DNA of 17,605 bases from CTSoil-075 sp964292325 (lineage in GTDB: Bacteria; Bacillota; Negativicutes; DSM-13327). The translations under genes and the position numbers were made by a program. The notes beneath the pieces were generated by a model, which had not been told where the DNA came from, searched no databases, and worked only from the letters and a program-made list of their open reading frames with translations. Below, piece by piece: positions 1 through 8,683 of the stretch. How positions within the stretch are numbered: position 1 is the stretch's first letter; each line of letters opens with the position of its first letter. The stretch is from assembly GCA_964292325.1 (NCBI GenBank), contig CAXYVG010000079.1, positions 1-17,605 of the forward strand, read 5' to 3'.

Positions 1-1045
1 TTACTACACCAGTAACATCTGTTGTACGGAAGTAGAATTGTGGACGGTAGTTTGTAAAGAATGGAGTATGACGACCGCCTTCTTCTTTAGACAGTACATA
101 TACTTCAGCTTTGTATTTAGTGTGAGGTTTAATGGAACCTGGTTTAGCCAAAACTTGACCACGCTCAATATCCTTACGTTCAACACCACGAAGAAGTGCA
201 CCGATATTATCACCAGCTACTGCTGAATCAAGAAGTTTACGGAACATTTCTACACCAGTTACTACAACTGATCTAGGTTTTTCGTCCATACCAACGATTT
301 CAACATTCTCGCCAACTTTAATTTCACCACGTTCTACACGGCCTGTAGCAACAGTACCACGACCAGTAATAGTGAAAACATCTTCAACAGGCATTAAGAA
401 AGGTCTGTCTGTTGCACGAACTGGAGTTGGGATATATTCATCAACTGCATCCATCAATTCATGGATTTTTCCACACCATTTGCAATCGCGTGATGCACAA
501 CCACAATTGATAGCTTGTACAGCAGAACCACAAATTACAGGAATATCATCACCAGGGAATTCATAGCTGGAAAGAAGTTCACGAACTTCCATTTCAACTA
601 ATTCAATTAATTCTTCATCATCAACAAGGTCAGCCTTGTTAAGGAATACTACCATGGAAGGTACACCAACCTGGCGAGAAAGAAGAATATGTTCACGAGT
701 TTGTGGCATAGGACCATCAGCAGCACTTACTACTAGAATAGCTCCATCCATTTGTGCAGCACCAGTGATCATGTTTTTAACATAGTCAGCATGGCCTGGG
801 CAGTCAACGTGAGCATAGTGACGTTTTTCAGTTTCATACTCAACGTGTGCAGTATTAATTGTAATACCACGTTCTCTTTCTTCTGGAGCTTTGTCAATCA
901 TGTCATAAGCAACATAATCTCCGCCACCATGTTTTGCAAGAGTCATAGTAATAGCAGCTGTTAATGAAGTCTTACCATGATCGACGTGACCAATTGTACC
1001 AATGTTAATATGTGGTTTATTTCTTTCAAACTTTTTCTTTGCCAT
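1..1045 (-). CDS. tuf: Elongation factor Tu, 3' end cut by the window edge
   Basis: EF-Tu carries aminoacyl-tRNA to the ribosomal A site as a GTP complex. The ATG at 1043-1045 begins MAKKKFERNKPHINIGTIGH and follows an AAGGAGG site at 1054-1060. About 348 residues of roughly 400 are present: the full G domain, domain 2 and the first part of domain 3. The P-loop GHVDHGKT lies at residues 19-26, and DCPGH and NKAD motifs follow. Domain 2 has the usual GRGTVATGRVERG. An unusual feature is a cysteine cluster at residues 181-191 (C181, C183, C188, C191) in the loop after GSAVQAIN, where E. coli EF-Tu has none. The gene lies 27 bp after fusA, as in a classical str operon, and is probably cotranscribed with it. 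The missing end lies to the left of base 1. Identity is certain from the motifs. Confidence 0.98.
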   Translation of the reverse strand, partial: MAKKKFERNKPHINIGTIGHVDHGKTSLTAAITMTLAKHGGGDYVAYDMIDKAPEERERGITINTAHVEYETEKRHYAHVDCPGHADYVKNMITGAAQMDGAILVVSAADGPMPQTREHILLSRQVGVPSMVVFLNKADLVDDEELIELVEMEVRELLSSYEFPGDDIPVICGSAVQAINCGCASRDCKWCGKIHELMDAVDEYIPTPVRATDRPFLMPVEDVFTITGRGTVATGRVERGEIKVGENVEIVGMDEKPRSVVVTGVEMFRKLLDSAVAGDNIGALLRGVERKDIERGQVLAKPGSIKPHTKYKAEVYVLSKEEGGRHTPFFTNYRPQFYFRTTDVTGVV

Positions 1046-1072
1046 TTTTTTAGCCTCCTTATTTCTCTAGGA

Positions 1073-3151
1073 TTAAACGCCTTTAATTTTGGCGATAATC
1101 GCTTCAGCAATATTTTTTGGTACTTCATCATAATGAGCAAAGCTCATTGAATAGTTACCACGACCTTGTGTTTTAGAACGAAGGTCAGTTACATAACCGA
1201 ACATTTCAGCTAGTGGAACATATGCATTGATTGTTTGAGCACCATTACGAGCTTCCATACCTTCAATACGTCCACGACGTGAATTTAAATCGCCGATTAC
1301 ATCACCCATATATTCTTCAGGAACAGTAACTTCAACCTTCATGTAAGGTTCTAAAATTACAGCACCAGCTTTAGCACAACCAGCTTTAAAGCCCATGGAA
1401 CCAGCAATTTTAAACGCCATTTCCGAGGAATCGACATCATGATAGGAACCTTCAATAACAGTTACTTTAATGTCAACCATCGGGTAACCGGCCAAGACAC
1501 CGTTATCCATAGCTTCTTTAGCACCAGCACCAATCGGCGCAATGTACTCTCTTGGAATGGATCCACCAACAACTTTGCTTTCAAAAATGTAACCTTCACC
1601 AGGTTGAAGAGGTTCAATGTCAAGCCAACAATGACCGTATTGACCACGACCACCAGACTGACGAACAAATTTACCTTCTGCTCTAACCTTTTTACGAATG
1701 GTTTCACGATAAGCAACTTGCGGTTTACCTACACTACAATCCACTTTAAATTCTCTAAGCATCCGGTCAACGATAATTTCTAAATGTAGTTCACCTACAC
1801 CAGAAATAATGGTCTGACCAGTTTCTTGGTCAGTGTTAACACGGAAGGTAGGATCTTCTTCAGCTAAGCGTTGAAGTGCAATACCCATTTTTTCCTGGTC
1901 AGCTTTCGTTTTAGGTTCAACTGCAACTGAAATAACTGGTTCAGGGAAAACCATCTGTTCAAGGATGATTGGGTTTTTATCATCACACAACGTATCACCC
2001 GTTGTAGTATCTTTAAGACCAACTGCAGCAGCAATGTCACCTGTGTATACTTCTTCAATTTCTTCACGATGATTTGCATGCATTTGTAAAATACGACCAA
2101 TACGTTCTCTTTTACCTTTGGTAGAATTATATACATAAGAACCAGAAGTAAGTTTACCGGAATATACCCGGAAGAACGCTAGTTTACCTACAAAAGGATC
2201 TGCCATGATTTTAAACGCAAGAGCTGAAAACGGTAAGCTATCATCAGCTGCACGTTCATCTTCTGCCTCAGTATCAGGATGTACTCCTTTAATAGCTGGA
2301 ACATCAATTGGTGCTGGCATATATGCTATAACAGCATCCAAAAGTGGTTGAACACCTTTATTTTTATAAGATGATCCACAGACAACAGGAGTCATCGTGC
2401 AAGCAATTGTTGCTTTACGAATACCAACATTCAGTTCTTCAACAGTGAGTTCTTCACCTTCAAGATACTTCATCATCAGTTCGTCATCGCTTTCTGCTAC
2501 AGCATCTAAAAGGATCTGACGATATTTCGCAGCTAACTCTGCCATATCTTCTGGTATGTCAATGACTTCAGTTTTTTCACCAAGATCATCAGTGTAAACA
2601 ACTGCATTCATTTTCACCAGATCAACATACCCTTTAAAAGTATGTTCAAATCCGATCGGCAATTGAATCGGCACTGCATTAGCACCAAGACGTTCGATCA
2701 TCATATTGACAACTCGGTAAAAATCAGCACCAAGTATATCCATTTTATTAACATATGCCATACGAGGCACACTATATTTATCAGCTTGACGCCAAACAGT
2801 TTCTGATTGCGGTTCCACGCCACCTTTAGCGCAATATACCGCTACAGCTCCGTCTAATACCCTAAGTGAGCGTTCTACTTCTACAGTAAAGTCCACGTGC
2901 CCTGGTGTGTCAATGATATTTATACGGTGTCCTGCCCATTGACAAGTTGTAGCTGCAGATGTGATCGTGATACCACGCTCTTGTTCTTGCACCATCCAGT
3001 CCATTGTTGCAGCACCTTCATGTACTTCACCAATCTTGTGTACCTTACCAGTATAAAACAGTATCCGTTCAGTCGTAGTGGTCTTGCCAGCGTCGATATG
3101 TGCCATGATACCTATATTTCGCGTCTTTTCGAGCGTGAACTTCCTGGCCAC
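1073..3151 (-). CDS. fusA: Elongation factor G
   Basis: EF-G is the GTPase that drives tRNA-mRNA translocation and, with RRF, ribosome recycling. I start it at the GTG at 3149-3151 (VARKFTLEKTRN), because an AAGGAG site sits 8 bases upstream. An in-frame GTG at 3158-3160 directly abuts that site and is too close to be used. This gives 692 residues, the normal family length. Visible motifs are AHIDAGKT at 17-24, the switch region RGITITSAAT near 59-68, DTPGH at 81-85 and NKMD at 135-138. Further on come domain 2 and the domain IV/V region (GGRGQYGHCWLDIEP, then the final SKTQGRGNYSMSFAHYDEVP). It stands between rpsG (35 bp upstream) and tuf (27 bp downstream) in the str operon. Nothing is truncated. 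Confidence 0.98.
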   Translation of the reverse strand: MARKFTLEKTRNIGIMAHIDAGKTTTTERILFYTGKVHKIGEVHEGAATMDWMVQEQERGITITSAATTCQWAGHRINIIDTPGHVDFTVEVERSLRVLDGAVAVYCAKGGVEPQSETVWRQADKYSVPRMAYVNKMDILGADFYRVVNMMIERLGANAVPIQLPIGFEHTFKGYVDLVKMNAVVYTDDLGEKTEVIDIPEDMAELAAKYRQILLDAVAESDDELMMKYLEGEELTVEELNVGIRKATIACTMTPVVCGSSYKNKGVQPLLDAVIAYMPAPIDVPAIKGVHPDTEAEDERAADDSLPFSALAFKIMADPFVGKLAFFRVYSGKLTSGSYVYNSTKGKRERIGRILQMHANHREEIEEVYTGDIAAAVGLKDTTTGDTLCDDKNPIILEQMVFPEPVISVAVEPKTKADQEKMGIALQRLAEEDPTFRVNTDQETGQTIISGVGELHLEIIVDRMLREFKVDCSVGKPQVAYRETIRKKVRAEGKFVRQSGGRGQYGHCWLDIEPLQPGEGYIFESKVVGGSIPREYIAPIGAGAKEAMDNGVLAGYPMVDIKVTVIEGSYHDVDSSEMAFKIAGSMGFKAGCAKAGAVILEPYMKVEVTVPEEYMGDVIGDLNSRRGRIEGMEARNGAQTINAYVPLAEMFGYVTDLRSKTQGRGNYSMSFAHYDEVPKNIAEAIIAKIKGV

Positions 3152-3186
3152 TATAATCACTCCTTACTGTTTAGAAACATCGAAGA

Positions 3187-3657
3187 CTACCAACGATAAT
3201 GTGCAAAAGCTTTATTAGCTTCAGCCATCTTATGAGTATCTTCTTTTTTCTTAATCGTAGCGCCAGTATTATTGGAAGCATCCATTAATTCAGCAGCTAA
3301 TCTTTCGCGCATTGTTTTTTCCCCACGAAGTCTTGAATAATTAACCAACCAACGAATCCCTAGAGAGAAACGACGATCAGCACGTACTTCGATAGGAACT
3401 TGATAGTTAGCACCACCAACACGGCGTGCACGCACTTCCAATACTGGCATAACATTTTTCATTGCTGTTTCAAAAACCTCTAATGGATCTTTACCGGTTT
3501 TTTCCCGAATAATATCAAATGCATCATACACGATATTCTCAGCAACACTTTTTTTGCCATCTAACATTATTTTATTAACAAATCTCGTAACAACTTTAGA
3601 GTTGTATACCGGATCTTGTAAAACGTCACGTTTAGTTACAGGTCCTTTTCTTGGCAT
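3187..3657 (-). CDS. rpsG: 30S ribosomal protein S7
   Basis: S7 nucleates assembly of the 16S rRNA 3' domain and contacts tRNA at the E site. The 156-residue product starts MPRKGPVTKRDV and ends in the family-typical AFAHYRW, so it is full length. A strong AAAGGAGGG site precedes the ATG at a normal distance. The basic N-terminal arm and the VRARRVGGANYQVPIEV segment of the rRNA-binding face are intact. In E. coli S7 is the autogenous repressor of the str operon through the rpsL-rpsG gap. Here that gap is only 35 bp and shows no hairpin, so the same mechanism is not evident. Confidence 0.98.
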   Translation of the reverse strand: MPRKGPVTKRDVLQDPVYNSKVVTRFVNKIMLDGKKSVAENIVYDAFDIIREKTGKDPLEVFETAMKNVMPVLEVRARRVGGANYQVPIEVRADRRFSLGIRWLVNYSRLRGEKTMRERLAAELMDASNNTGATIKKKEDTHKMAEANKAFAHYRW

Positions 3658-3692
3658 ATTATCCCTCCTTTTCCAGGATTATTAAATTCTTA

Positions 3693-4067
3693 TTATTTTT
3701 TTGCACGTTTTGTGCCGTATTTAGATCTACTTTGGCTACGTTTTTGCACACCAGCAGTATCAAGTGCACCGCGAACAATGTGATAACGTACGCCCGGTAA
3801 ATCCTTGATTCTTCCACCTCTGATCAGTACAACACTATGCTCTTGCAAATTGTGACCAATACCAGGAATATACGCAGTAACTTCAATACCATTTGTTAAA
3901 CGTACCCTTGCTACTTTACGAAGTGCAGAGTTTGGTTTTTTAGGAGTTGTTGTATATACTCTTGTGCACACACCACGCTTTTGTGGACATTCCTTCAAAG
4001 CAGGCGCAGTAGATTTTTTTATAATTGACTCTCTACCTTTACGTACTAATTGGTTAATTGTTGGCAT
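3693..4067 (-). CDS. rpsL: 30S ribosomal protein S12
   Basis: S12 lies at the decoding centre and controls translational accuracy. The chosen ATG at 4065-4067 gives MPTINQLVRKG, the conserved start, and 124 residues. An in-frame GTG three codons upstream overlaps the purine-rich AAGGGGG site and is rejected. K43 (in TTPKKPNSALRK) and K88 (in GRIKDLPG) are the wild-type residues whose replacement gives streptomycin resistance or dependence, so this allele looks streptomycin sensitive. D89 is the residue that carries beta-methylthio modification in many bacteria. The 93-bp gap before it (4068-4160) is AT-rich. It contains a TATAAT at 4100-4105 but no matching -35 box, and I call no promoter there. 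Confidence 0.98.
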   Translation of the reverse strand: MPTINQLVRKGRESIIKKSTAPALKECPQKRGVCTRVYTTTPKKPNSALRKVARVRLTNGIEVTAYIPGIGHNLQEHSVVLIRGGRIKDLPGVRYHIVRGALDTAGVQKRSQSRSKYGTKRAKK

Positions 4068-4160
4068 TAAATACACCCCCTTCCAAGTTATCTTGAATAA
4101 TTATATAAAAATTCCACCTTAAAATCATTTGTTCAAGGCAAAATATTTAACGCTTAAACA

Positions 4161-4406
4161 TTACTTCAATATAGCGACCGCTGCTGCACCAACCTCAATC
4201 GCACAACTTTTTCCAAGTTCAACCATTGTAGGGATAGTTTCTACCGGCACATTTTTCTGACTACACAATATTTTGAGTGGCTCCACCAAGCGTTGTTCAG
4301 CATCTTGAGCAATATATACCGTATTCACTAATTCTTTTTCAACGGCTTTCGTCACTTGTTTTACACCAATCATTTTTTTCGCAGCCGTTAACGTGTCGAG
4401 CGACAT
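4161..4406 (-). CDS. rplGB: L7Ae/L30e/S12e/Gadd45-family ribosomal protein (YbxF-like)
   Basis: This is an 81-residue protein of the bacterial L7Ae family, which in B. subtilis (YbxF/RplGB) binds kink-turn RNA and associates with the ribosome. The ATG at 4404-4406 is used (MSLDTLTAAKKMIGVKQ), with GGGAG eight bases upstream. A GTG three codons earlier abuts that site and is rejected. The segment VYIAQDAEQRLVEPLKILC, followed by VPVETIPTMVELGKSCAIEVGAAA, is the typical RNA-binding loop and closing strand of this family. It is the first gene after the rpoBC terminator and the first of the str operon, the same place as in Bacillus. Its physiological role is poorly defined in any species; the family assignment is firm. 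Confidence 0.93.
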   Translation of the reverse strand: MSLDTLTAAKKMIGVKQVTKAVEKELVNTVYIAQDAEQRLVEPLKILCSQKNVPVETIPTMVELGKSCAIEVGAAAVAILK

Positions 4407-4461
4407 ATGGTTCACTCCCTTACTTACCCAACAAAGGTTTCTTTTTATTGGGCACTATGAT

Positions 4462-4490
4462 ATTTTACCATTAGCAAAAGATAATGTCAA
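4462..4490 (-). promoter_or_regulatory. Sigma-A-type promoter, proximal promoter of the str operon
   Basis: On the minus strand a perfect -35 TTGACA (4485-4490) is followed after 17 bp by TAAAAT (4462-4467). The base pair TG lies one base before the -10 box (TGGTAAAAT), making it an extended -10 promoter. Transcription would start near 4455, about 50 bp before the L7Ae-family gene. The boxes are seen in the sequence; activity is inferred. Confidence 0.8.
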
Positions 4491-4622
4491 TAAACATATC
4501 GTAATAAATTCTGGTTTTATCTATATTTAGAAGGTTTTTTTATGTCCACGGATCCTAGAGTGTCGCTTTTTACTAATTTTCACAAATAATTTGCAAAATA
4601 CTTTAAAAAGTAACTATCAGTT

Positions 4623-4650
4623 ATTATATCATTTTAAAATCATATGTCAA
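4623..4650 (-). promoter_or_regulatory. Sigma-A-type promoter, distal promoter of the str operon
   Basis: TTGACA (4645-4650) and TATAAT (4623-4628) are both perfect consensus boxes with a 16-bp spacer on the minus strand. The promoter lies just downstream of the rpoC terminator, so it would restart transcription for rplGB-rpsL-rpsG-fusA-tuf with a leader of about 210 nt. The rest of the 320-bp gap (4407-4726) is AT-rich. It holds the proximal promoter and the terminator and no convincing ORF. Confidence 0.8.
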
Positions 4651-4678
4651 AGATTTTATAATAAATATTTATTGCAAT

Positions 4679-4724
4679 ATATATAGAAAAGACTTGGCTT
4701 TTAGACCAAGTCTTTTCTATATAT
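4679..4724 (-). terminator. Intrinsic terminator after rpoC
   Basis: The inverted repeat has perfect 19-bp arms (4679-4697 and 4706-4724) around an 8-base loop, and it begins two bases after the rpoC stop codon. The core of the stem is GACTTGG/CCAAGTC, followed on the minus strand by TCTTTTCTATATAT within the outer stem. The U-rich tract is part of the long stem, so the hairpin is nearly symmetrical and might work in both directions. A shorter hairpin in the rpoB leader (12664-12691) shares the 13 bases CCAAGTCTTTTCT. Confidence 0.85.
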
Positions 4725-4726
4725 TA

Positions 4727-7700
4727 TCATTTTTTTATAAGCTTAATGTTGCGGTAACGACTCATACCAGTACCAGCAGGTATCAGTTTCCCAATAATAA
4801 CATTTTCTTTAAGTCCAAGAAGAGGATCAATCTTTCCTTTAATCGCAGCTTCCGTAAGTACTCGCGTTGTTTCTTGGAAAGATGCTGCTGATAAGAAGGA
4901 ATCAGTTGCAAGAGAAGCTTTAGTAATACCAAGTAGAATCGGACGTGCTACTGATGGTTCACCACCGGCTTCAATCGCCTTAGCATTTTCTTCCTCAAAA
5001 GTGTTAGTATCAATATATTCACCTGGTAATAATCCAGTGTCGCCAGATTCTTCGGTCTTAACCTTATGCATCATTTGACGAACAATTACCTCAATATGTT
5101 TATCATTAATTTCTACACCTTGAGATTTATATACTTTTTGTACTTCATATACCAAATAACGCTGTGTCGCTTGAATGCCACATACACGTAAGATATCATG
5201 AGGATTTACTGATCCTTCAGTTAAACGATCACCTGCTATTATTTTCTGTCCATCACGAACAATGATGCGAGCACCATATGGTATCGGATAAACAGTTTCT
5301 TCACCAACAGCTGGCGTTACTGTAATTTTACGCATACCTTTAATTTCTTTTAAATCAACAGTAACTACACCATCAATTTCAGTAATAATTGCCTGTCGTT
5401 TCGGTTTACGAGCCTCAAATAATTCTTCAACCCTCGGCAAACCTTGTGTAATATCATCACCGGCAACACCGCCAGTATGGAATGTACGCATTGTCAACTG
5501 AGTACCTGGTTCACCAATTGATTGAGCTGCAATAATACCTACTGCTTCACCGACATCAACCGTATCACCCGTTGCCAAATTACGTCCATAGCATTTTATA
5601 CATACTCCATATTGGGACTTGCAAGTAAGTACCGATCGAATAGATACAGTCTCGCGTACAGCAACAATACGATCTGCTAATTCTTCATCAATCTTATCAT
5701 TTACTTTTACAATGAACTCACCAGTCTTAGGATCGACAATGTCTTCTGCTACAAAACGTCCAACAATACGATCTTTAAGTGCTTCAATGACACCAGTTCC
5801 CTCCGTAATCGCTTCGACTTCAATGCCACGAATACTATTGTTACGAACCTTCACTTCACGAACATCACTCATTAAGACGGCTTCAATTAGTTCTTCAGTA
5901 AGAGGTGTATCAGCAGCAACAATTTCTTCGCCCTGACTATCCAGAATAGCATCTGTCGTATTTTTGCCAAGCATTTCACGGATCATAGCATCTTTAAGAA
6001 TTTGACGCATTTTTTCTTCTGGTGCTCCGAGTACTATCACTTCATTAGAAGCAGAAGCATTAATGTCCTCTTCAGTCGTAGTGGATACACCACGTACAAT
6101 AATTTCCGGCACGGCATGTTCACCAATAACACGTAAATTTTCATCTGTGAGGGCTGTCAAGCGTGGAACTAATATTTCACCACTTGTCGGATCTAAAACA
6201 TCATCTGTCAAAATTCTACCTAAGAGGGTGTCACGCAGTACTTCAATCGCACCTGTACTTGACTTAGCCAATCGAGCACGTTCTCGTACCAAATTGATTC
6301 CAAAAACATCACAATCATCTTCACGTACAATCACATCTTGAGATACATCAACTAATCGACGTGTTAAATAACCTGAGTCAGCAGTTCTAAGAGCAGTATC
6401 AGCCAAACCTTTACGAGCACCATGAGTCGAAATGAAGTACTCTAGTACTGTCAATCCTTCACGGAAATTAGCTTTAATTGGACGGTCAATAATTCTACCT
6501 GATGGATCTGCCATAAGTCCACGCATACCAGCCAACTGACGAATCTGCTGAATGTTACCACGAGCACCGGAGTTAGCCATCATGTAGATTGGATTAAAGC
6601 GATCTAAGTTGTTCATCATTGCTAATGTAACGTCATCAGTAGCCTTTGTCCAAAGTTCAATGGTTTTTTTATAGCGTTCATCTTCCGTAATCAAACCACG
6701 ACGATACTGTTTATCTACAGTATCAACCCGATTCTCTGTCGTAGACAAAATTTCTTTTTTGGCAGGTGGAATATTAATATCGGAAATTGCTACTGTTATA
6801 CCAGCGCGACAAGCAAATGAATAACCTAAACGTTTGACATTATCAAGAACGGTAGCCGTTCTTGATGTACCAAATTGACGATAGGTCTCCGCTACCAATT
6901 TACCAAGCTGTTTCTTGTCCATCATAATACCTAAATGCCATTCTCCATCTCTTTCAAAGAAATATCGAATTTCTTCAGGTAAGCTCTCATTGAAAATCAT
7001 ACGTCCCATAGTCGTATTTACTAAGCCATACTTAGGAAAGCGTACTTTTATTCGAGCATGAAGGGACAATTCTTTCTGGTGATAAGCTAGTAGTGCTTCA
7101 TTAATATCACACATAATCTTGCCTTCACCCACATCACCTGCTTTTTCCATCGTCAGGTAATATGCTCCTAAAACCATATCTTGCGTAGGTGTCACTACTG
7201 GTTTACCATCTTTGGTTGATAGAATATTATGAGCAGCTAACATCAGCATCCGAGCCTCAGATTGAGCCTCAGCAGACAATGGTAAATGGACAGCCATCTG
7301 GTCACCATCAAAATCCGCATTATATGCTGTGCATACGAGCGGGTGAAGTTTAATGGCACGACCTTCTGATAATATTGGTTCAAATGCTTGAATACCTAAT
7401 CTATGTAATGTCGGAGCACGATTTAAGAGAACAGGATGTTCTTTAATCACTTCTTCTAGTACATCCCATACTTCTGGGCGCACTCTCTCTACCATACGTT
7501 TCGCGCTCTTAATGTTATGTGCATGACCAGCATTTACTAGTTTTTTCATAACAAATGGTTTAAATAATTCTAAGGCCATTTCTTTTGGCAAACCACATTG
7601 ATGTAATTTCAGTTCAGGACCAACTACGATAACCGAACGTCCAGAGTAATCTACCCGTTTACCTAATAGATTCTGACGGAAACGTCCTTGTTTACCTTTA

Positions 7701-8659
7701 AGCATATCACTTAATGATTTGAGCGGACGGTTGCCAGGACCAGTAACGGGACGACCACGACGACCATTATCAATCAGTGCATCTACAGCCTCTTGCAACA
7801 TTCTTTTCTCATTGCGCACAATAATATCTGGTGCACCAAGATCAAGTAGTCGTTTTAGGCGATTATTACGGTTAATAACACGACGATATAAGTCATTAAG
7901 GTCAGACGTTGCAAATCGACCACCATCAAGTTGTACCATCGGGCGTAATTCAGGTGGAATGACTGGAATAATATCCATAATCATCCAATCAGGACGATTA
8001 CCTGACTGTCTGAAAGCCTCGACTACTTCTAGACGACGAATGGCTCTAATTTTGCGTTGTCCACTAACTTCTTTGAGCTCTTGCCTTAGTTCTTTACCCA
8101 TTTTTTCTAAGTCTAATTCTTCAAGAAGCTTTTTGATAGCTTCAGCACCCATGCCTATTTTAAAGGCATTACCATATTTATCTCGGTATTCTCGGTACTC
8201 ATTTTCAGTCAACAATTGACGTTTCATCAACGGAGTATCACCAGGATCAAGTACGATATAAGAAGCGAAATATAACACCTTTTCTAAAGACCTAGGTGAT
8301 ATATCTAATATCAGTCCCATCCGGCTAGGAATGCCTTTAAAATACCAAATATGAGATACTGGTGCTGCTAATTGGATATGTCCCATACGATCGCGCCGTA
8401 CTTTTGAACGAGTTACCTCAACACCGCAACGATCACAGACAATACCCTTGTACCTAATTCTTTTGTATTTACCACAATGACATTCCCAATCGCGAGTTGG
8501 GCCAAATATCTTTTCACAAAACAGACCTTCGCGTTCAGGTTTGAGTGTACGGTAGTTGATAGTCTCTGGTTTTTTGACTTCGCCATATGACCACTTACGA
8601 ATCTGTTCTGGAGAAGCCAACCCAATCCTCATTGAATCAAAATTATTTACATCCAACAA
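4727..8659 (-). CDS. rpoC: DNA-directed RNA polymerase subunit beta'
   Basis: RpoC is the largest RNA polymerase subunit and carries the catalytic magnesium. The TTG at 8657-8659 is used because it gives MLDVNNFDSMRIGLASPEQI, the same start as B. subtilis RpoC, with AAGGGAG 10 bases upstream. The product has 1310 residues, against 1199 in B. subtilis. The first zinc site is C60, C62, C75, C78. The active-site NADFDGDQM is at 447-455, with metal ligands D449, D451 and D453. The trigger-loop segment TMRTFHTGG contains H1061, equivalent to E. coli H936. The second zinc site is C783, C1013, C1020, C1023. Between C783 and C1013 a module of about 55 residues is present three times (see repeat entry), which explains the extra length. 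It starts 24 bp after the rpoB stop codon, so the two are cotranscribed. Confidence 0.99.
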   Translation of the reverse strand: MLDVNNFDSMRIGLASPEQIRKWSYGEVKKPETINYRTLKPEREGLFCEKIFGPTRDWECHCGKYKRIRYKGIVCDRCGVEVTRSKVRRDRMGHIQLAAPVSHIWYFKGIPSRMGLILDISPRSLEKVLYFASYIVLDPGDTPLMKRQLLTENEYREYRDKYGNAFKIGMGAEAIKKLLEELDLEKMGKELRQELKEVSGQRKIRAIRRLEVVEAFRQSGNRPDWMIMDIIPVIPPELRPMVQLDGGRFATSDLNDLYRRVINRNNRLKRLLDLGAPDIIVRNEKRMLQEAVDALIDNGRRGRPVTGPGNRPLKSLSDMLKGKQGRFRQNLLGKRVDYSGRSVIVVGPELKLHQCGLPKEMALELFKPFVMKKLVNAGHAHNIKSAKRMVERVRPEVWDVLEEVIKEHPVLLNRAPTLHRLGIQAFEPILSEGRAIKLHPLVCTAYNADFDGDQMAVHLPLSAEAQSEARMLMLAAHNILSTKDGKPVVTPTQDMVLGAYYLTMEKAGDVGEGKIMCDINEALLAYHQKELSLHARIKVRFPKYGLVNTTMGRMIFNESLPEEIRYFFERDGEWHLGIMMDKKQLGKLVAETYRQFGTSRTATVLDNVKRLGYSFACRAGITVAISDINIPPAKKEILSTTENRVDTVDKQYRRGLITEDERYKKTIELWTKATDDVTLAMMNNLDRFNPIYMMANSGARGNIQQIRQLAGMRGLMADPSGRIIDRPIKANFREGLTVLEYFISTHGARKGLADTALRTADSGYLTRRLVDVSQDVIVREDDCDVFGINLVRERARLAKSSTGAIEVLRDTLLGRILTDDVLDPTSGEILVPRLTALTDENLRVIGEHAVPEIIVRGVSTTTEEDINASASNEVIVLGAPEEKMRQILKDAMIREMLGKNTTDAILDSQGEEIVAADTPLTEELIEAVLMSDVREVKVRNNSIRGIEVEAITEGTGVIEALKDRIVGRFVAEDIVDPKTGEFIVKVNDKIDEELADRIVAVRETVSIRSVLTCKSQYGVCIKCYGRNLATGDTVDVGEAVGIIAAQSIGEPGTQLTMRTFHTGGVAGDDITQGLPRVEELFEARKPKRQAIITEIDGVVTVDLKEIKGMRKITVTPAVGEETVYPIPYGARIIVRDGQKIIAGDRLTEGSVNPHDILRVCGIQATQRYLVYEVQKVYKSQGVEINDKHIEVIVRQMMHKVKTEESGDTGLLPGEYIDTNTFEEENAKAIEAGGEPSVARPILLGITKASLATDSFLSAASFQETTRVLTEAAIKGKIDPLLGLKENVIIGKLIPAGTGMSRYRNIKLIKK
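5630..6247 (-). repeat. Three diverged copies of a module inside RpoC
   Basis: Residues about 805-858, 885-941 and 958-1010 of RpoC align with each other. Each copy has a leading helix (IEVLRDTLLGR, RQILKDAMIREMLGK, IEALKDRIVGR) and a core (DDVLDPTSGEILV, DAILDSQGEEIVA, EDIVDPKTGEFIV). Each then has an acidic helix (LTDENLRVI, LTEELIEAV, IDEELADRI) and a closing strand (EIIVRGV, EVKVRNN, TVSIRSV). E. coli beta' has one such unit in this place. The copies are too different at DNA level to be a recent duplication. Confidence 0.8.
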
Positions 8660-8683
8660 AGGGTTATCACTCCCTTCTTATAA

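Noticed and set aside
3152..3160. Longer fusA start at the GTG at 3158-3160 (MIIV...)
   Set aside because: The AAGGAG directly abuts this codon; the GTG at 3149-3151 has normal spacing and gives the conserved ARKFTLEKTRN start.
4100..4105. TATAAT on the minus strand upstream of rpsL
   Set aside because: No -35-like hexamer at 16-18 bp and no extended -10, in AT-rich DNA; rpsL is served by the promoters before the L7Ae-family gene.
7719..8219. 166-residue plus-strand frame
   Set aside because: It is antisense to conserved RpoC coding sequence, rich in Ser/Arg as expected of a shadow, with no ribosome site.
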